Positions 57,353-64,000 of a stretch of 64,000 nucleotides of DNA are shown here, piece by piece. This DNA is from Excoecaria cochinchinensis (Eukaryota; Streptophyta; Magnoliopsida; Malpighiales; Euphorbiaceae). The stretch lies in contig CANTUQ010000003.1 in assembly GCA_947683425.1 (NCBI GenBank), positions 2,232,001 to 2,296,000 of the forward strand, read 5' to 3'. The notes beneath the pieces are model-generated. The model ran no database searches, had not been told where the DNA came from, and saw only the letters and a program-made list of their open reading frames with translations. Position 1 is the first letter of the stretch, and the number at the start of each line of letters is the position of its first letter. The position numbers and the translations under genes were made by a program.

Positions 57353-59391
57353 TGTGACGCGCGCCGGATCCCGATACGCCGCCCTTTCGGACCGCCCGCA
57401 CGTGGGCGATCGGGGCAATTGCGGGTCCGTTGGCAGCTTGCGATGAATCGCAAGTGCATCTATGTTGGGCAACAAGGAGGTATCATGGAGTCGCCACCCA
57501 ATAGAACATTGGGAAAGTTTCTCTCGCCTCGGAGAGCCTAAGACTGCGCTTGGTATCCATTTTGGGCCAGCTAGAGGGATCATGGAAGGTGAACTTCTCA
57601 CCCTAAAGAGCCTAGGATTAGCGCTAAAATCTCGTGACCCAAGAAGTATTTTGGAGGATAACCTCTAACCTCTTGAGCCCAAAGACCAGAGCTGGGTCCG
57701 GGATTTCTCATCTATTTCTACCTCAATTAGTTTATGATCAAATTTTAATGTCATTAATTCGCTCTCTCTCCACACTATGCAGTTTGATTAAAAGGCGCAT
57801 TTATTCACATCTTGAAAGCGATAAATGATCAAATAGATAATGAAAGCAATAGATTACAATAATACAAGGAGCAGAATACAACTCCCTTTCGTAAATGTGC
57901 GGATCACGCATAAATCGGGGCATTGCTTATTTTGAGGACTTTGGTCCTCGCATGCATCGTTATTAAAGTTGGAGATTTTTGTTTATGATGATTTTATTGG
58001 ATAAAATAGGACATTGGTCCAGTTTTGTGTAAACCTCATTTTATTAAATATAAAATCATTGAGTCATTTTTATACATCAACGGGATATGAAAGGAGTACA
58101 TCCATATACATAAGATAATCAATAAAAGGAATAAAACAAAAGGATTAGGAAACTAAACCAGACGAGATCCTCCAAATATGGTAGACAGCCGCTCGAGCTC
58201 AGGATTATCCGGGAGAACCAATATACACTCACAGAAAGTTAAGAGATGTTAATATACATAAAATTAACATATAAGAAATCAAAGAGACTGGATAGAGATG
58301 AAAAATGATTTAAAAAGATGGAGACAGAACCCACCGACGGCCTTTCTTGGTTGATCGACGGGCGTCGGTTCGGTTATCCGATATGCCCGTTTGTCACTCA
58401 AGAATGGGCGTCTGTAGGTGGGTGACCGACGGGCATCGGTCATGAAGATGACCCGTCGGTCACCTCTGTCCCCGAAAAACAGAAAGGAAAAAGAAACCTT
58501 TCAAAGTCAAAAAGCGGGTTTTATCCCAAAAGGAGATAAGAGAGTCAAAATAAAAGAAAGTAATGACAGATATTCAAAAATTTCATAGAATAAATAAAAA
58601 ATTAAATATGAGATGAAATGGAGAAAGGATCCGGAATATTTACCCTCAGATAATCGCTTCAGGTGAGATTTTGGTGTCGGTTAGAGCCCCGCGCGTTCCA
58701 CGAGAAGCAAAGATGAAAGATTAAAGAGAGAAAATGAGATATTTCACCTTCAATCCTTCAGAAAATCGATTTTGGAGTCAAAATCTAAAGAAAACTAATT
58801 AGCTTTTAGTTCCCTTTGATTGATTTGATCCTTGATTCAATAGACTTCTTTAGAAAAAGTGTTTTTGGAAGAGAGAGAAAATGTGCTTGAAATTGGGCAG
58901 AGTTTCCCCTTCTGAAAATTTTTCCAACACTTCTCAAATGAAAATCCGGAGCTTTTATAGCCAGACACGACCAACGGGCGTCGGTGTATAGAGGCGGGCG
59001 TCGGAAGAATCCTTCTGACACAAGGATTAGTCCGACGGCCCTGCCACATCCACCGACGGGCGTCAGAAGGGTTGCGTGCTCCGGGAAACCAGGCGGCAAT
59101 CTGACAGGGGCGGTGATTTTTCGACGGGCGTCGGAAAATACCCAGAGCCATCGGTGACTCGGAGCGACGGGCCGGCTCGACAGACGGGCTGGCCGTCTGT
59201 GGAGGACAAAAAGCCCTTTGACTCGAAAAAAACCTCTGTTTTTCTCTCCTTCGGCCCAGGAATGATAAAAACCTCACTTCTCATGAAACGCGGGGCTAAA
59301 ACCTCTAAATCCAACCTACCATACAGGCTTGACACTGATTTCATCATAGGGTAACCTCTGATCCGGACCGCTCCGGGACACGGTGCTTACA
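57353..59391 (-). repeat. Element D, right LTR (5' LTR, 2039 bp)
   Basis: It aligns to the left LTR at constant offset 24683, except for two small compensating one-base gaps near the outer end. The TATA box is at 58951-58960 with palindromes at 58964-59200. Confidence 0.94.
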
Positions 59392-59467
59392 GGGCTCCTT
59401 TCATTTTTTCTGAATTTTGGCTCACCTAGGCACCCATGCACTAACTTTTGCAAAATTATGGACAACT
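59392..59467 (+). other. Last 76 bases of the E 3' UTR after D
   Basis: It begins with the second GGGCT duplication. TTATGGACAAC just before the LTR is a worn form of the GGGGGCAAC polypurine end of D. Confidence 0.65.
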
Positions 59468-61823
59468 GTAGACACCGGGTCCTGAGATAGCCCAGATTAG
59501 AGGTTACTCAGTGATGAAAATAATGCTTGTTCACAGGAAAAAAGGTTAGAAGCGATGATTTCCTCGTTAAAACACTTCTTTTTAAATAAAAAATTTAAAT
59601 TTATTTTGGTTTTTGGGGTTTTCGGCGGCCTGCCGCCGCACATCCTGTGCAGCCCGCAGGAAGTGTGGTGACTTCTGGTAGCGCGGGCCAGGCGCAGTGC
59701 CTGCATACAAGCTCGCGAGGCACCACACGCGGCCTGCGGGCCGCACCTCGTGCTTGCGAGGCGCGGCCTCCTGCGCGAGGCCGCACCATGCACAGCACGA
59801 GGCACAACCTCCTGCATGAGGCCGCACCTCACGCAACGCAAGGCATTGCCTCCTGCGCGAGGATGCATCTCGCATAGCACGAGGCACGACCTCCCGTAGC
59901 ACGAGGCACGACCTCCCGCGCGAGGCTGCAACTCGCGGCGCACCTCGCGCCTATGAGGCACAGCCTCCAACGTGTGAAAGCACGGCCTCCAGCGTGAGGG
60001 TTGCACCTCGTGCGTCTCCTACCTCGTCGGGACTTCATTTTTTCCTGGATTTCTGTGGTTTTGAGTTAAAATTTGAATTAAACTCAACTCTTTTTTCCGA
60101 TTTCCAAAAGGATAAAACTTAATTTTTAAAGGATTAAAAATCTCCTAAAACCTAATTTTTTGGGGAAGAGATCAAATAAAAGGAAAAATTTAGAACACCA
60201 CATGGGGGAGAGCATTAAAACGGCAAACAACAAAAGATTATAAAAAAGAACATTTTTGAGAGCTAAGAAGGTTTTTCAAAAATTCTAAAATTGTTCTGGA
60301 GCCAAAGAAACTAATTTTGTGTTTAAGATTCAATTCTCATCATCTGATTTCTTTAAAAATAAGAGTTTTGAACTTCAGTTTTTAGTGAGAGAAAGCTTTG
60401 ATCCAAGTTTTCTTTATTCTTTTTTTAAGCAATCGACAAGAAAATCAATCCATTCTTCTTTTGCAGTCAAAATCAAATCTCTGAGGATAAATTTACGGGT
60501 TAGAGCCAATCCTTTCTCTTTCCTTGTGTCTTTCATTTATTTTCTCCATTGTGATTACTGTAAACTATTATTTGTTTATTTGTCGCCATTTGTTATAATC
60601 AACATGAATTTAGATTAATCTAATCAATTTGCTGATATGATGCATGGAATGTAAGTCGAACCTGCAGAATATCCAGCATTAATTTTGTTTTTCATTTGAT
60701 TCTACTTTTGGTCATTAATCACTTTGTTAATTTCCAGTGTTTTTTATCAAAAATTATTTTTCTGTTGTAATCATAAATATTTTTCTCAATTAGAATTATT
60801 TGTTGTATTTGCTTCATTTAATTGCTTATTTCTATTATATCATATTCTCTATATTTGATTTAATTTGCTAATATTATTTTTTTATTCTTGTTTTTGTTGT
60901 CTACCAAATTTATTTATTTCACTCTGAGTAATAATCCTGAGCAAGCTGGAGAATCGAGAGATTAGGAGCCTTCAAAGTTTAGTTTGCATTTTAATTTCTA
61001 TATTTCCCTTATTTTATTGTTTTGTATGTTTTATGCAAAATAGTATTTAAATGCGTTTATTTTAGAGAAACTCATGTTTTTTTACAATAATAAAAATTAG
61101 GATTTTTATTAATAAAATAGGACTAATGTTCTGATTTTAGCCAATGAACTTTCATTTTCAAAAGGGAGATAATTCTCATAAAATGGGATCCAATTATCCC
61201 TATTTTTTTATCGCCCAAAATAACTCTCAGATTATTTTTAAGTTAACACAAGAGAACCAATGTTCCTAAAATCTAATAAATGTCCTAATTTGTGTATTAT
61301 GTATTTTATTTTATTCTTTTTTGTGTATTATTAATTTTGGGACAATTTTATTCATTTATTTATTTATGCTTTTTTTTGGGACTATTATGTCCCATTTTTC
61401 ACTTGTAATTTATTTATCACTTTTTTTTATTGTTTTTCTTTCCTACTTTCCAAAAATGCCGAAAATGCGCTTTAATTTTATTGCATGATCGCGAGAGATG
61501 AGATATGGAATTTCAATTCCTAAAAAATTCATCTATAACTTAACTTAAGGCATTAATAAGAGTGAAGTTCCGAACACTTTCTTTGACCCCCGAGGTCAGA
61601 TGACCTTTTCAAATTTCTTGTTAATTAGGTGGCGACTCCAAAATACCTCAAAAGCGCCTAAAGGTTTCATGGGATTAGATGAACTTTTCAATGTTCTATT
61701 GGGTAAAAAATTCCAAAATATCTTGTGTTACCTAAGATTAAAAAGGAGCCGACCATACTGAGCCCTAAAAGCTGGCATCTGGGGACCCCGGCTTTCGGCC
61801 GGGTTTGAGCCGCGTGCATCACA
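59468..61823 (+). repeat. Element E, 3' LTR
   Basis: It starts TGTAGACACCGGGTCCTGAG, homologous to the D LTR start on its coding strand (TGTAAGCACCGTGTCCCGG), and ends GTGCATCACA, like GCGCGTCACA of D. Inside near the end it shares CAATGTTCTATTGGGT and GGTGGCGACTCC with D. It carries a GC-rich palindrome island at 59623-60012, followed by a TATA-like TTATAAAAAAG near 60237. The end after 61823 shows no target duplication match because the 5' LTR is lost. Confidence 0.72.
59623..60012 (+). repeat. GC-rich palindrome island in U3 of E
   Basis: Irregular tandem units of GGCCTC-CTGCGC-GAGGCC, CTCGCGCGAGG-like and CACCTCGTGC-type pieces, about 30-35 bases per unit, embedded in AT-rich LTR. All frames are open here because the repeat is GC-rich; these ORFs are not genes. 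Confidence 0.75.
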
Positions 61824-63652
61824 ATGTGGCACCCTACAATTGATACGACAATGAAAACCAAAATGCCAGAATTCTAAAGATCGAAGCATAGCAATAATCA
61901 AAGTAGCGATCATTAAATGTGCCACTAATTTGGAAAACAAAACGACATTCCAAGATACAACGGATGGAATGCATTGGTCAGAGATAGCTATTGACAAGAT
62001 CAAATTTATATTATTCATCTTATCAGAGGGATGGACAAGCAATAATATCCGAATGCTCTTATGAATTCGATCGGGTGCCTAAGAAAAGGATACTGCCTTT
62101 GACAGGCCGAAAGAATCTCGTGAAAACGGCTGCAAAATAGCTCTACCATGCCAACGCGAACCAAGGAGAGGAAATTATCTTTTGGAAAGCAATTTTCAAT
62201 TGAATTCATGAAATTACAATTCGTAAAGAACATCAACACCTGCCGCATTCTTTCAATTGAATTTGCTTGAAGTTTGGTATACTCTGCAAACATGTTATAT
62301 GATCGAAAATCGAAAATTTTATTTAAATGGAGAAATACGAAAAATTTACACTTGAAGTCTTATTTCCCGATCATTTGCAAAATTTACACACAAAACAAAT
62401 GCAAAAGCTACAGATGGTAAAGTCAAACATTTTATTAAACCCTTAAATTACAGATTACAGTGATAATGAAATTTCTATCTAATTTTCTTCGAACCTCAAT
62501 TCAATGCTTTGAGAATACGTCTCATCAAATCGGGCAGTACTGCAACTTTTTTCCCCGATCAATACTCTCTTCACCCTCAAGCCATGACCATTTTAAACTT
62601 CCCAATGAAGTACAAATGGAAAGAGAAAAAGGTAGGGCAAACGGAAGAAAAAGAAGGGGAAGGGAAGAAAATGCAGATTAAAGGAACTCACTTCCGTCAA
62701 CAGGAAAAAAGGTCACGACATAGCAAGAGCTGACAGAATTGTAAAATTCATTCCTAGTCCTAAAATGGACAGAAATAAGGAAAAACAACAATGAGAAGAT
62801 TTTAAGATGCTTGACCAAATTCATGACGGCCAAACGGAAGAGATTCATGAGAAACTCTAGAATCCTAAAGACAAATGGAAGGAGGAGCCAGCAATTTATA
62901 AGGAAAAACCATCCTTCTCAAACCAAGCAATTTTGGCCACGTGACGATCCGCAACAGGAGAAGCCAAGAAGGTGGGACGTAGTTATGTCTCACCATAATG
63001 GGTGTGACGAACGAAGCGTCACCCATTAATATGTTGACTCTGACATTTAATGTATAATCAGTTAGAAAATTGGGATGATGCCATCAACAGATGAAGCGGA
63101 TAAATGCATTAAGTTCATTGACCTAAGTCAAGTAGCTTGGATCCGATCGGGTCTTGTAGGGCCCTCCACTTGCCAAAAAACTTCAAGGACAACCAATTTG
63201 CACTTCTCTGCTAATTGCCTAGAATTTACTGCCCTTCCCTTCTCCAATTCTAAGCCACCAGTATCCTAGATGTACCTGACGATGAAATGAGGAAAAGAGA
63301 AGTGAAAGTCAAAAAATGGAAAAAGAGACTCCGACTCGAAAATAAAATGCCCCTGATTTGTGAGCAGAGAATGCTCCGATCGGGCCTCTAATTCATCTGA
63401 AGCAGTAAATTGCTGCCGCTAGAAGAATACTCGATGCTCCATCGGAGTAACTTAATTCATTCATCTTCCTAAAATGAAGTGATTCCGGAAAAGGTAAGAT
63501 AAGAAAACTTTTAGATGCTTAAATAGCTCCATGAAGAAACAATAGCAAATGTTCGTAAGAAGAATAGAGAGAAAACTCGTTTATTTATAGGACCAGAACA
63601 TCACAATACGATAAGGCAATGCAATAGCTATCGATGTTCATTGGTACCCGCC
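61824..63652 (+). other. 3' noncoding region of element F
   Basis: No recognised coding motif in about 1.8 kb. It is placed in F because it leads directly to the F polypurine tract. A purine-rich stretch at 62620-62720 is of low complexity. Confidence 0.5.
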
Positions 63653-63667
63653 AAAAGGGGGGACAAG
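63653..63667 (+). other. Polypurine tract of F
   Basis: AAAAGGGGGGACAAG stands directly before the LTR start TGATAATACC and sets plus orientation. Confidence 0.85.
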
Positions 63668-64000
63668 TGATAATACCTTCTCTATTAAAGGCTTCGAAAG
63701 CCCAAAGTGAGGCCCAAAAGCCATAAAGCCCAAGGTATGGGTAGGAATTTCGATGAGCTGACAAGGAGGCATGTCCGATCGGACGTGCCTGACTGTCGCC
63801 TGATAACTCACTGACACACTCCATCACCATACCTCGTTGACTATTTTTGGTCATGTCATTCACTTGCTCTAACATTGGAACAGGCCACTCAAGTTCCTCT
63901 CCTAAGTCTCTATAAATACCCCCGAAGTGAAGACCCGGACATCCAGGAGTTAAGAAGTTCTCTCTCTATTACTTTCTCTTTCCACATCCATTTCTCTCTA
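63668..64000 (+). repeat. Element F, 3' LTR (first 333 bp, runs off window)
   Basis: It matches 24965-25271 with an extra segment of about 28 bases near 63805-63835. The TATA box is at 63911-63918. Confidence 0.8.

Larger units (their letters stand above)
32670..59391 (-). mobile_element. Element D: Ogre-like Tat-lineage Ty3/gypsy element
   Basis: LTRs 32670-34708 and 57353-59391 have equal length (2039 bp), with perfect target duplication GGGCT at 32665-32669 and 59392-59396. Without the nested element C it is about 17.3 kb. The minus-strand order is LTR, Arg-tRNA primer site, gag, zinc knuckle, protease, G-patch, RT, RNase H, second archaeal-type RNase H, integrase, an antisense spliced gene, a sense extra ORF, a minisatellite, polypurine tract and LTR. 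A second RNase H, a G-patch and an Arg primer are features of the Tat/Ogre group. LTRs differ at roughly 30 sites (about 98.5 percent), mostly CpG-type transitions. Pol is dead. Confidence 0.93.
28509..61823 (+). mobile_element. Element E: Tat/Ogre-like element, 5' part lost, split by D
   Basis: Visible parts in plus order: gag remnant 28509-29640, a scrap of the protease-RT linker near 29890-30070, a 3' noncoding region 30650-32669 with a minisatellite, then (after D) 59392-59467 and the 3' LTR 59468-61823. Most of pol is deleted and no 5' LTR is present. Segments near 30640-30830 match D at about 49880-50090 in reverse complement, and the gag matches D gag closely, so E and D are related subfamilies. 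D inserted in its 3' UTR, duplicating GGGCT. Confidence 0.78.
24965..64000 (+). mobile_element. Element F: old Ty3/gypsy element hosting the nest
   Basis: Sequence at 24965 onward (TGATAATACCTT) recurs at 63668 to the window end, the second copy directly preceded by polypurine AAAAGGGGGGACAAG. This gives plus orientation and LTRs of at least 307-333 bp. Between them lie a broken gag (25640-26452), the CACTA element, E with D and C inside, and a noncoding tail. No pol of its own is visible, so it was lost to deletion or never present. Identity between the LTR copies is clearly lower than for the inner elements (roughly 85-90 percent plus an insertion of about 28 bp), as expected for the outermost, oldest layer. 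Confidence 0.75.

Noticed and set aside
59497..60038. Cluster of overlapping ORFs of 68-169 residues
   Set aside because: They are caused by the GC-rich palindrome island of the E LTR; all frames are open and low in complexity.
62015..62293. Possible small gene in the tail of F
   Set aside because: Short frame without motifs, in the 3' noncoding region of an old element.

Overview
The window looks like repeat-packed intergenic DNA of a higher plant, probably a eudicot. Every coding stretch I recognise belongs to a transposable element: three Tekay/Del-type Ty3/gypsy chromovirus relatives, two Tat/Ogre-type Ty3/gypsy elements, a further old Ty3/gypsy element, a Ty1/copia remnant, a CACTA-type DNA transposon and an LTR fragment. 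I found no host gene, rRNA, tRNA gene or CRISPR array. Elements A to D are inserted on the minus strand; E, F and the copia remnant read on the plus strand.

Layout. 1-8807: element A, a young non-autonomous Tekay relative with 4.1 kb LTRs and only 789 bp between them. 8808-9812: fragment of a Tat/Ogre-like LTR. 9813-13271: decayed Ty1/copia. 13272-23015: element B, a complete but dead Tekay element with AATTA target duplications. 23016-24964: AT-rich, gene-free DNA. From 24965 to the end lies a four-level nest. Element F (first LTR at 24965, second LTR at 63668 running off the window) contains element E (gag at 28509, 3' LTR 59468-61823). E contains element D, an Ogre-like element (32670-59391, target duplication GGGCT). 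D contains element C (39051-48447, target duplication CGCCC), a nearly intact Tekay chromovirus. A CACTA element (26453-28508) sits exactly where F stops and E starts.

How the parts work together. Element D carries gag-protease-RT-RNase H-archaeal-type RNase H-integrase in one direction. It also has two extra genes: a sense ORF related to the Athila ORF1/plant-transposon-domain family (35792-37774) and a spliced antisense gene (38981 to 49695). These two are divergently arranged around a 240 bp palindrome-rich segment with a TATA box on each side, and that segment uses the same motifs as the D LTR promoter. Element C landed in the first exon of the antisense gene.

The least explained signals are in the LTRs. 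(1) Each family carries its own GC-rich array of short palindromes in U3, at a comparable place but with unrelated sequence, and LTR length differences fall largely inside these arrays. (2) Families A, B and C share a chain of about seven small hairpins just downstream of the likely TATA box. Their stems change between families while staying paired, and two have self-complementary loops or centres. I take these as candidate promoter and leader-RNA structures. Identities given are counts by eye, not computed alignments.
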